From: Quercus robur
Taxonomy: Eukaryota > Streptophyta > Magnoliopsida > Fagales > Fagaceae
Reading direction: 5' to 3'
Assembly (NCBI RefSeq): GCF_932294415.1
Contig: NC_065544.1
Coordinates: 23,597,351 to 23,661,350 of the forward strand
DNA length: 64,000 nt
Of the stretch, positions 13,033-25,715 are shown one piece after another; positions within the stretch are counted from its first letter, which is position 1; each line of letters opens with the position of its first letter. A program made the position numbers and the translations under genes. Under the pieces are notes generated by a model. That model ran no database searches, had not been told where the DNA came from, and worked only from the letters and a program-made list of their open reading frames with translations.

Positions 13033-13211
13033 TGTTAGTGTATAGCTTAGACTAGTTTAGCCCATTGGGCTTAGCCCAGTATACTGTACTTGTAGTTTAC
13101 TCATTTTACTTGTACACATATCTAGCCTGTATAAGACTCTCTATTTTACATTATTATACATACATCAATATACAGACTATTCAGTCTTTCTCTCACTTTA
13201 TATTGTTAACA
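13033..13211 (+). repeat. 3' LTR of copia element
   Basis: A 179-bp LTR, TGTTAG to TAACA, preceded directly by the polypurine tract (tttgagggggga, 13021-13032) that overlaps the polyprotein stop codon. It contains a TATA-like tgtataag at 13119-13126. It is followed by the aaaat target duplication. Confidence 0.95.
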
Positions 13212-15035
13212 AAAATAATATTCACCACCCATTTTAGTTCAAGGATGTGTTATTTGTCAATTAGTATGTAGATATTCAATGCAGACATTGAAATAGCTGA
13301 TTGAAATATAAGAAGCCAAGCATGTAGTAGATAAAGCATCTAAGTAGTAAGCCCAACTCCACTTTTCGTCTTTTATTGGTGTTTTATTTCACAGAAACAT
13401 AAAAAATAAATAAATAAATAATATGTCAAGTACAAAGACCTCCCCAACTCCTACACCCACCCTTATGCCTCTCCCTCAAAACCTAAAATACTTGTTGCAT
13501 TCAAGTTTGTATTCCCAAATCATAGAAAAGGATCATATTTTTTGAGTTTGAAAAGATATATTGGTGTACCGTGTATCTACATGTATGTCCATGAATGTAT
13601 CTACATGATGAAATGGTATAAGAAGAGTTGAGTAGCATACTGAAGAGCGTCACTTGCAACCTCAGATACAAACTTTTGCGTAGCAACAGCTACCAGCCTA
13701 ATTCTGCAAAAATAAAAGCCAAATAAAATTTAATCAGATGATGTGGATGGCTATGGTGTCTTACAGAATATCTCTCTTGACCATTCACCAAAACACTGTG
13801 CAATGTGGACCTGAGTACACATTTAAAGCAAAATGTTAATCAAACAAGAGTAAAGAAGAAGATTTTCAGAAAAGGTGGCAACAAAAAGAGAGTTTTCATC
13901 CAGGTGTTTCTCTATAGGGCCTTTCTAAACTCTGAGAGGATGCCTTAGTAAAAAAATGCATGTAAAAATCAGCAGCTAAAATTGAATAGGAATTCAACAG
14001 AAGAAGGTTTTGAATGCACCTGCAAAGAAGTAGTTCACAGAAATAGAGGGCAATTAGTAACTTTAGATTGAAATTCTGACCAAAAGGGGATGCAGAGCCA
14101 GAGGTCATGATTTTTGTTTAAATATATTAAGGTTCTCTCAAGCCAATCCTCAATCAACATTCTAATGTAAAAAAATATCTCATAGTCAAAGCACTAAGCC
14201 AATACCCATTGGTGAATTTCATTTGAAAATGTGTCAAATTCAAAAGTTCACATATTTTCTAGGCAGCACATGGCCCTGTTTTAGCTCTAGTGACCGTATA
14301 GAACTACTACAAATGCAAAATTTACATAAAACACTCATGAAAAACGCATCAAACTCTGAATTCCAAAAGACGATTGAACATATCCATTGTCCACAAGTTA
14401 GTTCTTGGAAATTCCATCTACTTACAACTTAAATCTAAACTATTAAAGCTATAAACTAATTATCCTCCACAAATCTCTTATTCTTTGTTTTCCTTTTAAT
14501 TTATTTTTTACTCTTTGGGTAATTTCCACAAGCACTTGGCACACATACTCTATGTCCAGACTTGCATAGACCAGGTTATTTTTTACTCTAAATTAGAGTT
14601 GCCTAATGCCTAACACTAGTCCTCCTATGAGTAGCTTGCAATTAAAGAAGATATCTGAAGCCAAAATAGAAAAATTGAAAAACAAAACTAAATTATACAG
14701 TAAGAGTAATTATATTAATAAACAATAATTCTAGATTTGCAGTTTAATTATACAAGTTATATACAAAAAATCCAAAATAAAAAACAAAACGTTTATGCTA
14801 TCTATGGAAAAAAAAAATACAAAATTGAAGGTTAAGTTTTCAAGGAGAATGTGAAATTGGATTCATCAATGTATAGAAGATACCTAATCAGAGGCTTGGA
14901 TAGGTAAAAGTGTGAATATATACAAGATTTGGATGCGATTGTATCAACTTGGTGAATCTGAAGCAAAGAAAAATCAACCAAAGTCAAAAACTCTATTTGG
15001 TTGCCGAGAAAATAACAGAAAAACACAAGAAAGGA

Positions 15036-15086
<51 letters not shown>

Positions 15087-15207
15087 ACTTGAGAGGAGTT
15101 GAGAACCTATGTTTAGGCCGAGAGAGATGTAAGCTATGAAAGAGAGCAGGAGTAAGAGCGAGAGATAGCCTACCTTAATGTTTTAAACTCTGACTTTAAA
15201 TTGAGTG
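13212..15207. other. Intergenic spacer with (GA)n microsatellite
   Basis: No gene recognised. A GA-rich simple repeat occupies 15036-15086 and makes a spurious Arg-Glu open frame on the plus strand. The rest is AT-rich and unassigned. Confidence 0.6.
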
Positions 15208-15243
15208 TTTTTTTTTTTTTTTGGTAAACAACATTTCAAATTA

Positions 15244-18200
15244 ACTAACGAACAATAAGTCTATTACAACAAACAAGGCCAGCTTTATCTCTAGCTAGCA
15301 TCTTAGCCACCACATCCAGTGGATCAAACAAAAAAAGAAAATCAGTTACATCAAGTTCAGCTCCTATCCTTGCTAGTCGGTCAGCACAGCCGTTTGCTTC
15401 CTTGAACACTTATGCCACCGAGGAGTTAGGGATTGTTTGAATCAGGTTCCTTACATTTGGATAAGAGAGGTTCAAGCATTAGATTGACCATTGAAGACCT
15501 TGAAACAAGATGTACAATAAACTCAGCATCCATTTCAATACAAATGTTCTCAATCCCCATTTGCTTTGCCATGGTAAGCCCGTCCTTCAGAGCCCAAAAT
15601 TCTACCACCATGCTTGAAGTGCTGCCCAGCTTCCTCGCAAACCCGCCTATCTAGTCTCCACTGCTGCTTCTCAAAACACCACCCCCACCAACTTTAATCA
15701 GGTTTCCATACATAGTCCCATCTGTATTTAGCTTCACCTAACCTGTAAGAGGCTTGTTCCATTTCACTTAGACTTGCACTCTACTCAACTTGTTCGGTTC
15801 ATTGCGAACAATTGCATAGTACTCCACTTATTTTTTTAGGCATAGAGAACTCGTACTCTCTGCCACTCTACCTATCTTAACTATAGTCTTATTTCTCTAC
15901 AGCCAAATAGTCCATATTGCCTGAGGAAATATAACTTTTCATGGTACATAGGGTCTTGGGTAGCTGGTGGAAGTCCCACAAAACTTCTTTAGCCATTCTT
16001 CCAAATTCAATACAAAAAAATCCTGATTGTTCTCCTTAAAACCCAGGTCTTTCCACACCGCTTTAGCCACCCTACAGTCCCTAAGTGTATGAATTATGGA
16101 TTTAGTCTGCATAACTCACACGTCGGGTCAAGGTTTAACCCTCTTGAACCAAGAACTTCCTTAGTAGGCACGTTGCGGTGAGTGCATAATCAAATAAAAA
16201 ATTTGATTCTAGGGGATGTATGCGCTTTCCACACCCATTGATGAGGCCTAGTGTTGAGGTTCAAAAGATTAAACCCTTTAGCTATGAGATATGCAAATTT
16301 TAGGGAGAAGGAGCCATCTTTAGGGAATGCCCAAATTAGCATGTCTTCATGGGAAGGATTTGCTGCAATGGGGATACCTCTAATTTCTTGTAGGATTTTG
16401 TCAGGGAGGTTGAAAAAGATACACTCCGCACTATCCATCAAGCTCTTGGCCGGGAGCTTGTCTTCCCCCTCATTTAACGGACCTTCAATTTGTTGCCTAG
16501 TAGTCCGGAAGGGAGCCAGAAGTCAGCCTAAGAACTCACACTTTATCCATTAGCAATAGACCATCTTAGACCCTTGTTAAAAATAGCCCCTCCCTCCTTA
16601 CAAGCTATCCAAATTCGAGAGGTAGCTTGATTCCTAGAGTTTCCCCTCAGGCGATGCAGGGTGAGATATTTGTAGGTGAGCATTTGAGCCCACGGCATTT
16701 CCGGGCTGGAAGCAATCTGCCAACAAAGCTTCACCAAAAGAGTTGCATTCCTTGCTTTCAAAGATCCCGAGACCTCCCAAGTTAATTGGATTTGTGACCT
16801 TATTCCACCTAACAAGATGCATTTTCTTCTTATCCACAATAGATCCCCAAAGGAAGTCTCTCACCAATTTATTTACCTCCTTACATACTTTGACAGGTAG
16901 TTTATGACATTGCATAATATATTTGGGTATGGATGTCACCGTTGCCTTAATGAGCACAAGCCTCCCTGTCGGCGAAAGGCGTTTGGATTTTCAACCATCC
17001 AGTTTGGCTTGGACTCTTTCCACGACAAAATGAAATTCATTCTGTCTCCTTCCCTTGTGGATTATCTAGAAACCAAGGTATTTCCCAAGGTTATGAGTTT
17101 CCCCAATCCTGGTTAGGTTCACAATATCCAACTTATCCTCCCCGGTGACATTAGGTGAGAAGAAGATTTTGGATTTCTCCATGCTGATTTTTAGACCTGA
17201 AAGCTTGCAAAAATCATCCAAAACCTCCACAACAGCCTCTACATTTCTTTCATCAGTTTTGGCAAACAATAGGAGATCATCAGCAAAAAAAATATAGGAG
17301 AATCCAGGACCGCTACGAGATGCCGTGATCTTCTTCCAACTCCCCTCCTTACACTTCAAATTAATTAAGGTACTCAAGTACTCCATTCAAAGGATGAATA
17401 TATATAGTGAAATCGTATCACCTTGTCTTAAGCCACAGGAAGGACAAATTTCTCCAATCTGATCCCCATTAAAAAGCAACGCTACCGAGGTAGTAGAGAT
17501 GCAACTTAGGATAAGCTCCACTATGTTCGAGTGAAACCCCAAACTCACAAGCATACTCCTCACAAAACTCCATTCTAAACGATCATAAGCCTTCTCAAGG
17601 TTGACTTTGATTATCATGAATCCTTCCTTCCCTTTTTTCTGCTTAATTGTGTAGACTAATTCTTGAGCGATAATCACGTTATCAGTGCCTCTTCTTCCTG
17701 CTATAAAGCCTTCTAAGGTTTTTCAGCCAATGAACAAGAATCTTAGTCATGATTTTGTAAATTGTGTTACAAAGGCTAATCGGCCTGAAATGGCTTATGG
17801 TTTCCAGACCAAGTTGTTTTGGGATGAGGACAATCCAGGTCTTATTAAGATGCTCAAGGATTTTATTTGTTGTAAATATTTTTTTGATTTCAAATTTCAC
17901 GGACTCTTCCACTATCAATCAAAACCTTTGGAAGAATCTGACATGAAGACCATTTGGCCTCGGAGCTTTAAATGCTTTCATGGACTTTAGCGCAAATAGG
18001 ATTTCTGCATCGGAAGGGGAGGCAACCAAGTTACGGGCTTCCAACTCAGACAAACAATGCCCCCAAATAGGGATATGGTCTGGTGATTTGAGGCAGGCCT
18101 CCAAGTCAGTTTTGTATAACCTCTCAAACCCGTTAATAAAGATTTCTTTCACCCTGTCAATATCTTCTTCCCAATCACCATCAGCTTTCATTATTCGATT

Positions 18201-19318
18201 AATCCTATTATGGCTCCTACAGATGAGGGTGGTTAGGGGGAAAAGGTGGTATTTCTCTCCCCTTGGATTAACTAGTCAGTTCTCGCTTTAATCCCCCATA
18301 GCTCTTCTTCCAAAGAAATAATTTTTCCAAGCTCTTCAAAAAGCCAAGAGTGCATGTTGATCAATCTCTGACTTGGGTTTTAGGCCAAGGCTTTCTCCAC
18401 CCCTCCTAATCTTGCCAAAAGATTTCTTTTCCTCCAATAAATATTTCCAAACTCCTCCCTGTTCCAATTTCTAGCTTTAAGGGTAAAGGTATTGATTGCT
18501 TTTCTGACATTTTGTTGATTTCCCTCCCATGCATCACGGACAATAGGAGGGAAGCTTTCGTGGCTTAGCCAAATCGATTGGAACTGAAAAGGCCTTTCAC
18601 CAATATGAATAGGAGGGTTATCCAAGGCTAAAAGCAGAGGGCAATGATTCGAGTTAATACGCGCCAGGTGCTTGACATGGGCCTCAGGGAAGCAAGACTT
18701 CCATTCCAGGTTTGCCCAGACCCTATCCAATCTACATTGAATTAAACTAGGGAGGTCTCTTTTATTAGTCCATGCAAACTTAGGACCCGTGAACCCCAAG
18801 TCAATTAAATTACAACAATTCATACAGCTAGTATATTCCTCAACCCTCCTTCTACAAACCCCATTACCACCCATTTTCTCCTCACCACAAACAACATTAT
18901 TGAAGTCCCCCATGACTGCCCAAGGGAGGTTATGCCTTTCTGACAGAACTTAATTGCCCCACAATAAGCACCTCTCTGTAAACCGTGGACTACCATAAAT
19001 AGAACTTAAAAGCCAATGTTGAGCATGGGAACTAACCTGGACAATGGCGTGAATTTCCTACTCCGTCGCCATCAGAACGTCCATGGAAACAAAATTAGAT
19101 CACCATAGGAGCCAAATCCTGCCAGCAAAACCTATGGTTTCCGTGGAATAAGCTCCATCAAAAAGCAGTCTTTTAATGATCTCATCCGTCCTAGGACCAT
19201 TAATTCTGGTTTCCCTAATCACAAATAACACTAGTTGGTGCCATTCTACCAAGTCCATCACCGTCTTTCTGAATGTGGTCTTCATTATCCCTCTACAATT
19301 TCAGATTAATATATTCAT
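15244..19318 (-). pseudogene. LINE ORF2 (endonuclease-RT-RNase H), broken with catalytic substitutions
   Basis: The start at 19318 reads MNILI followed by a TGA where the family has Trp, then NCRG. The endonuclease continues at 18913-18380 (MGDFNNVVCGEE, LDRVWAN, NSNHCPLLLAL). The usual SDH motif reads SNH here. RT pieces are at 18191-17066: the usual catalytic LDLEKAYDR box reads VNLEKAYDR, and FADDLLLF is kept near 17290. A connection region follows at 16957-16190. A terminal RNase H piece at 15611-15426 (ICIEMDAEFIVHLV) continues to EANGCADRLARIGAEL and a stop at 15244. Several frame changes and stops. An inactive relic. Confidence 0.83.
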
Positions 19319-21079
19319 GATTGGATTGGGGGAAATATGAGAATCAAAGCATGTCGGGGATGGCTCCTCCCCTATCTCCCTCGATTTCCATGCTTGCCTT
19401 AGCTCGTTCCTCTCCCTGATCACACTTGGAAAGAGGTTCATGGCATGCTTTGGAATCCCGAATTGAGCTTGGTTGCTTAGAATGTTTAGTGTACATGCTA
19501 CAGATGGCCTCGAGAATTGGAGGAGTTTAAGCATTGATAAGTTTCCCATTACAACCATCTCTATTGGCCGATCTAGGAGTATTTTCCTTTGTGTAATCAC
19601 TAGTTCTAGATGAATCTTTTCCAAAGCACTCAGAGATTTTTTGCAAAGGTGCATCCAGGATTGCTTCTCTTGCTGCGTGGGTGGAATGCTTACTAGGGGC
19701 TGAAATTTCGTCTTGTCCATGAGGAAGAGCTAGTACGGATTTGGTGTGGTCATCCAAGCTTCATCCTTCATTGGCAGAAACCCCAGTCGAACACTCACCT
19801 CTGTCAGTGGAAAAATGTTTTTCCACGCCTCCATTGCTTCCACCTCGTACCATGACGTCTGTTGGATCTCTCTGAATTCCTTCTATTGTTTTGTCTCCTA
19901 TTGGAATGACTTTCCCTTTGAGAAAAATCTCCCATTTTCCCATTGCTGTCTCCATTTCCTTCAACCCCAGCTCCGAAATGGAAATTTTGGCTTAAAGGAG
20001 GTAACTTAACTTCAGATGGGTTATACCTTGAGTGAGTGGGGCATGTGTCAAAACCCTAACCGTTGATGCTATCCACTTCACCTTGGTTAAGTGAATTCCT
20101 ACCTTGGGTCAGCTTCTTGGGCCCACTCTTAGTCAAGCCCAGGTCATCCTTTTTGCTTTTAGTATTAGAATTTTTTTTGTGGGATTGGTGCTCGAAACCT
20201 TCAGATGGTGTTTCTGACCTTTTAATAATCGTCAGACAACCTTCATTCCTATGTCCTATACGACCACATGCAAATCATATATCGTTAATGCCTTCATACA
20301 GCACTACTTGGGCCATCTTGCCAATCTTCATGGTTTTGATTAGAGGTTTCTCCACGTTAATTTGGATGCAAATTCTAGCGAAACTCCCCCTCTCCATTGA
20401 TCGTAAGTGAGTCAATCCTAAGCACAGGTCCAATGGTGCTTCCAATCTTTTTAAGTATGGTGGGTTCATAAAATTCTATAGGTAAATCGGATCTGAGCCA
20501 AATTGCAATCGAGGAACACAACACTTTAGAAGCCTTGAATTCGGGTTCCCATTGTCTAATGGCTAGGAATTGTTGACCAACAAACCATGGTTTTCCCTTC
20601 AAAACCTCATCAAGGTCGGATTTAAGCCCAAATTTAATCAGAAAATGACCATGTTCAAGGTCAATGATGTCCATTCTACCAACTGGTTTCCACATGGTTC
20701 TCAGCTTAGATGACAAGTGCATGTATCCTACATTTCTCCCAAATGTTTTCATGATAATGGACTGACCCCAGGGCTCTTTGATTCTGCATTTTTCCTCCTT
20801 AGAGAGCTTTAGTGCAGTCATACCCTCGCAAAGTACATCCTCTTCCTCATCAAACTCTATTTCCTCTTCCATGGAAGATTTAAATCCAAAGGCTTGTATA
20901 TAATCACTCGGGATAGCTCCCACCAGGCGTTCCTTGTAACTTCTTGGTTGGTGGACAAACCTATCATCCTTACCAAGATTGTTCCCCGAATCTTCACCCT
21001 TTGAATGATCATCTTTAAACTTCTTGGTGCTTTGTTCTAGTGTATCCTCCTCTTCAGTGGTTTTCTCACGAGTACTCAT
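19319..21079 (-). pseudogene. LINE ORF1 (DUF4283-type gag), broken
   Basis: An open stretch of 234 codons from ATG 21079 has an acidic N-terminus (DEEEDVLCEGMTALKLS near residues 75-90) and a DUF4283-like core (LIKFGLKSDLDEVLKGKPWF, then LAIRQWEPEF). The frame shifts near 20390, after which the text continues (ICIQINVEKPLIKTMKIG) to a zinc knuckle near 20270 whose first Cys position is a TGA stop. Beyond that only short open pieces remain (19757-19301). Nucleic-acid-binding role inferred from the family. Nonfunctional. Confidence 0.8.
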
Positions 21080-21110
21080 GGTTTCTCTTCTTGTGTTATT
21101 TAATTAGAAT

Positions 21111-22369
21111 TCACATTGAGCTTTTATACAATAAAATAGAGTGTTATTGATTTCCAACATTTTACAACCGTTGATACAAAATTTAATTTATTTTAACCAC
21201 AGTTGATGAAGCTGTTGATAAAACTATTCTCTTTTTAATATTTTTTTACCCCCTTTTACTATGGTGCCTGAAGAAAAAAACTAAAACTAAATACTTTTTA
21301 ATATTTTTTTCAACAGTTATAACAAATGCAAAAATAAGTTTATGAATTTCCTTATTTTTACTCTACAGTTGTACTCAACCATAGAAAATTAAGCTTTTAT
21401 CTACATTTTTTAGTGACCATGGATATAAATATGTTGAAAAAACCCAAGTTTGTTATAGTGACCATATATAAATTTCTTGCATATATAACCAAAAACAAAT
21501 TCCATAAATTACAAAAATATAAGTATTTAGAGTTTCTAAACTGCAATGTAAATATAAAAGTTTACCTATAAATTATTTTAATGTTGCCATAAGTGAGGAA
21601 ATAATCAGCATAATCAATTAAGAACACCAAATCAAATATGAATTGCATTATCTAAAATTTTTTATAAAAAAAAAAAAAAAAAATCATAGAATTTAAGTTA
21701 TAATTGAATTACGTTAGTATCTAGACCTTCTAGGGTACCACACTCAAATATTGTATTGCAATGTAAATGTAAAAGTTTAAATATGTAAATACATACTTGC
21801 AAGGTTGTAGGTAGAAGAAGAGAAGAATAGAGGTTGTAGGGAGAAGAATAGAGTAAAAGAATTGTATTGTAGGTATTCATTATGGATTATTTGAGATATA
21901 TCTATAGTTCACATTGAAGAAGTTGATATAAACAAAAAGTTTAATATTAGTCTATTGTTAGTTGAATAGATTTTTATAAAAGACTTTTTTCAAGCGTACT
22001 ACGTTGCTATTAGGTTGCTGTTTTCTTTTTTCATGTAGTATTATATGTTTTTTTATTTGCTATTTTCTTTTTACATGTAGTAATATAATTATAGGAGAAG
22101 ATGAGAAAAAAAAATTATGCCTAGTTAAAAAAAAAAAAAAAAAAAACGTGTATTAAAATATGTTATTAATCATTAATTATCATTCTATTATAATTAAAAA
22201 AAAAAAAAAAACGTGTACTACTTCCTCTTTTTACGTGTGCTTTTGTTTTTGTTATTAAACATTAGGGTTTAAGATTTTTTTGTTGCTTATTTTTTTTAAT
22301 TAAGATTTTTTTTTTTCAATTTATATATTATAATAAGGAAATAAGTAGATGAAGAATTTGGATTATAAT
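21111..22369. other. AT-rich intergenic spacer
   Basis: No coding signal. Contains poly(A) runs near 21667-21682, 22125-22146 and 22196-22211. The end (about 22295-22369) is the left half of a locally duplicated sequence whose second copy is at about 23535-23660. Confidence 0.6.
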
Positions 22370-23372
22370 TGTTAGGATATATGTGTTTCACATGTTAGGA
22401 ACATATGTCACTATTTGATGTAATTGACTAATCATTTGACAAAACGTACTTTACTTGTAATTGGGTAGATTTAGGATGTGTTTAATGCTTTAAGAAACAA
22501 GGTTTCAAGTTTAAGTGTTAAAATCATGTAAGTCTGTCCAAGAATCAAGTATGAAAAGTGCTATTCATTAAATCTCGACAGTTAGCATCTATTGAGAATT
22601 AGAGTTGTCTGAATCCCGTGGCTCGACAGATAAGGTATCTGTCGAGGTTTATGAAACTCAGATTTTCGAGTCTATTTTTCATCCAATCCGTGATTATATG
22701 TTTGGATTTTCTTTTCTCACAACCCTATACATATATAAGGATTATTTTAAGGGCCTTCAAAGGTGACACAAGTTGCACAAGTGTTAAGTAAAGTTTTGTT
22801 CAAGGAAATTGTGACCAAAGACAAAATTTGCCCTAGTTCATCTTTCTTGTGAAGAGACTGTTGTGTTTGTACACCATAGAGTTTTGTAATCAAGGAGCTT
22901 CTTGATCTTTATCGTGTGATGAAATTAAAAACTTTGCAACCAACAACCTTCTCTAGTTGGTGATTGAAGTCGCGTACTGGGATCCATGCAATTGGTTAGT
23001 CACGTACTGGGAGTCGTGCATTGAAAATGAGAGATTGTCACTACAGAACAAGTCCAATTAGGTATTTGGGTACGGGTTCAACTGTAGGTTGGTATAAGGT
23101 ATTGGGATTCCTTTACTTGTAACCGCTTGTTTTGATAATAGTAGGTTCTCGGGAGTGGCGACCTTAAAATCACCCGATGGGATTTTTGTCGTATAGGTTT
23201 TTCCCATTCGTAAACAAATCACCGTATCAATTTAATTTCCACTGCATACTTAGTTTAATTGGTGAATTTTTTGTGCTACCACGTACATTGCATGTTAATT
23301 TGATTAATTAATAAATTTGACTAATTAATCAATTAATTTATCACAAGGGGTCAATACGATTTTGGCCTATCA
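22370..23372 (+). mobile_element. Solo LTR (copia-like), TSD ataat
   Basis: A 1003-bp block starting TGTTAGGATA and ending GGCCTATCA, flanked by a perfect 5-bp repeat ataat (22365-22369 and 23373-23377). It contains a TATA-like acatatataagg near 22729. No internal retroelement sequence is adjacent, so it is a solo LTR left by LTR-LTR recombination. Orientation is taken from the TATA-like box and from the ggggtc phrase near the end, shared with the LTR at 36869-37704. Confidence 0.85.
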
Positions 23373-23677
23373 ATAATCAAATTACAATTTTTATCAACCT
23401 AGAAATTATACAAAAAGAAAAATTATATCTATTTTTACTAAATTTAATAAAATTTCTGTGATTATAACTATTTTTTAAATAATCTAAATCTAAAATTTGT
23501 AAGATTAACGTGTAAGATTTTTTTGTTGTTGTTATTTTTTTAATTAAAATTTTTTTCAACTTAAATATTATAAATAGAAAAGGATTAGATGAATAGTTTG
23601 GATTTTAATCAAATTAAGATTTTTATAAACTTAGAAATTATTGTAGAAGAAAAATTATATATATATATATATATATA
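23373..23677. other. Spacer with local duplication and (AT)n
   Basis: The sequence at about 23535-23660 resembles the DNA on both sides of the solo LTR (22295-22369 joined to 23378-23412), so it behaves as an unoccupied duplicate. It ends in an AT microsatellite (23656-23678) that served as target for the next element. Confidence 0.6.
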
Positions 23678-24363
23678 TGTGGGGCTAGAGAATTTGTGAC
23701 CCCGGCCCACTTTACATCAGGGCCCAAGGCCTAAGCCGAGGAGAAGTATTACCGAGGACGCATAATGAAAGTCCAAAAAAGGCCTAAGGATATGACTGAG
23801 GACGATCTTATGCTCGGCACCCCATAGAGCCCCTAAAGGAAAGGACGAGCTCAGTGCAGGAGCAGGCCAAGTGAAAAAGCTGCCAATACTGCAATAAAGA
23901 ACTCTACGTCTGACAGGTCCATGCTTTTCACCATGCTATTCAACTTTTACAACCACTCCCAATTACTCTAGGTATGGGTTGATAGAATAAGTCTCAACCC
24001 CAGAAAGTGGAGTTTACACGTGGACACTAGAAAAAGGGTAAATGTTAGTATAAAAGGGAAAAAGAACCAATTGAAGGGGGGCGGTCTCCCAAACCATGAA
24101 GTCTTAAAAAAGGAGAATAACAAGAACACTAAGCTCCTCGGACGAGGTCTAAAGACTGGAACCACTCATGTCGCATCAGAAGAAGGTCTTGTTAGACACA
24201 TCAGGTTCACCTTCATGTAAATTTCCATAGAAACCATGGTTAACCGTTGTTCGGTGACCCAATCCTAGCCTTTCAAGCCCACGCTCTACAAATGATATTG
24301 TTTGGGCCCTTAAACATACGAACCCAATATCATTTTGAGGTCGCTACAAATTGTGTCCTTACA
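23678..24363 (+). repeat. 5' LTR of non-autonomous element
   Basis: Direct repeat of 26650-27335, same length. Carries a TATA box (gtataaaaggg, 24048-24058). Confidence 0.93.
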
Positions 24364-24365
24364 AT

Positions 24366-24382
24366 TGGCGTCGTCTGTGGGG
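24366..24382 (+). promoter_or_regulatory. Primer-binding site (tggcgtcgtctgtgggg)
   Basis: Lies two bases after the 5' LTR end. This phrase type (tggcgccgtctgtgggg) is a recurrent plant Gypsy primer-binding site. The tRNA identity (Arg is my recollection) was not checked. Confidence 0.75.
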
Positions 24383-24595
24383 AAGGCTTGTGCATTGGCA
24401 CAGACGGTGGGTCGAACTCCTGTCAACCCAGGGCATGCGAAAGCCCTTCCATTACTTCCAGCGGCCTGATGTTGTTTCCCTGATATAAAGTCCTACTAGG
24501 GGCTATGCTTCGACGCACCAGTGACAAGGGCAGTTCTAGGGGATTCCACCATCAGTTCGACGACCCATGCCTTGGCTGAGGGGCTAATCCTCGGT

Positions 24596-24988
24596 ACTTA
24601 AAAGAAAGATTATGAGTTTTGGACAGAACCAAGGCATTGTATGGTCCTCGGACCCAAGCCTATGGGGAAACCAACTACTTAAAAGAAAGATTATGAGTTT
24701 TGGACAGAGTCAAGGCATTGTATGGTCCTCGGACCCAAGCCTATGGGGAAACCAACTACTTAAAAGAAAGATTATGAGTTTTGGATAGAGCCAAGGCATT
24801 GTATGGTCCTCGGACCCAAGCCTATGGGGAAACCAACTATTTAAAAGAAAGATTATGAGTTTTGGACAGAGCCAAGACAATGTATGGTCCTTGGACCCAA
24901 GCCTATGGGGAAACCAACTACTTAAAAGAAAGATTATGAGTTTTGGACAGAACCAAGGCATTGTATGGTCCTCGGACCCAAGCCTATG
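24596..24988 (+). repeat. 81-bp tandem repeat, about 4.9 copies
   Basis: Units start at 24596, 24677, 24758, 24839 and 24920 (anchor acttaaaagaaagatt), with only a few substitutions between units. A diverged partial unit recurs at about 25083-25125. The period is 27 codons, so the reverse strand shows a repetitive open frame (24710-24961), which is most likely a by-product of the array. An A/G-rich run follows at 24990-25037. Confidence 0.92.
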
Positions 24989-25604
24989 AAAAAAAAAAAA
25001 GAAAAAAAAAAGAAAAAAGAAAAAAAAAAAAAGAGAGAGATTTTTATTATTATTAATTAATTGTTATTATAACTTCTGGATAGAACTAGGGTATTGTATG
25101 GTCCTCAGACTCTGACCCATGGAGAGATTACCCATTAAAAATTGGGTTAAGTCCTGGACCGAATGGAAGTCCCAATTTATCCTCGGATCCTCAATTTTAA
25201 GGGAGCTAACGCAAACAAGTGTTTAGGCCCGGTATAGCCATACCTCAGTCCTTGGACCAGATGCCAAAAACGATTAAGGTCATGTGTTACCAAGAACGCG
25301 GCCAAGCCCCCTAGTACTTGGTAACCCTCTCGGATGGTTTATTTTAGGTTACTCATTCTCGGATGACTGCCTCACGTGCAATACAGGGCATTCAGCTGTT
25401 ATCACGGTTAGTCTCATATGTTTAATCTACTGTAGGTTGGTATTATTATGCTTGACAGTCTCAATAGGTTCAAAATAATAGCTTTTTGTTACAAGGGTTT
25501 CTGCCCTAAGTATCGTTCAAAAAAAATACACATATGAAATACATCCATTCACAAAGTAATTACTGCAGAAAAGAAAGAATATGTAGAATAAAACAGAATC
25601 ATTT

Positions 25605-25610
25605 TTTATT
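25605..25610 (-). terminator. Poly(A) signal AATAAA of the antisense unit
   Basis: Reverse-strand AATAAA downstream of the antisense ORF stop. It follows a T-rich 3'-UTR-like stretch and is the only such signal I noted close to this ORF. Confidence 0.45.
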
Positions 25611-25715
25611 AAGACAAGGAAATAGTACAGCGTACAATGAGGGGCTTAAGTAAGCCTATACCAAAAGCTAACTACAGAAGCAAAAAGAAAAAGATACAAG
25701 GAAGAGATAAATCCT

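Larger units (their letters stand above)
2439..13211 (+). mobile_element. Ty1/copia LTR retrotransposon, decayed, carrying a nested LINE
   Basis: A full-length copia-type element. The LTR begins TGTTAG and ends TAACA. The 5' LTR lies at 2439-2556 plus 8207-8272 and the 3' LTR at 13033-13211. The flanking 5-bp target duplication aaaat is perfect (2434-2438 and 13212-13216). A primer-binding site follows the 5' LTR at 8273 and a G-rich polypurine tract precedes the 3' LTR. The internal region reads gag, protease, integrase, reverse transcriptase, RNase H in one frame; integrase before RT is the copia order. Without the nested LINE and one TSD copy the element is about 5.1 kb, normal for copia. 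Seven in-frame stops and a lost zinc-knuckle cysteine mean it is not autonomous now. Confidence 0.95.
15208..21110 (-). mobile_element. Second LINE (plant L1-type with RNase H), highly decayed
   Basis: Reverse-strand non-LTR retrotransposon. Its poly(A) is the T-run at 15208-15222. ORF1 starts at 21079 and ORF2 runs from about 19318 to 15244. The 5' end is placed near 21110 only because ORF1 begins at 21079. The target duplication is uncertain: attgag occurs just before the T-run and again near 21115. The protein domains are the same as in the LINE at 2557-8190, but the sequences are clearly a different family and carry more stops and frame changes, so this copy looks older. Confidence 0.85.

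Noticed and set aside
24710-24961. Reverse-strand protein with three 27-residue repeats
   Set aside because: Consequence of an 81-bp tandem array whose period is a multiple of three; no start context or domain.
24596-24988. CRISPR-like array
   Set aside because: The units are contiguous tandem copies without unique spacers, in plant nuclear DNA.
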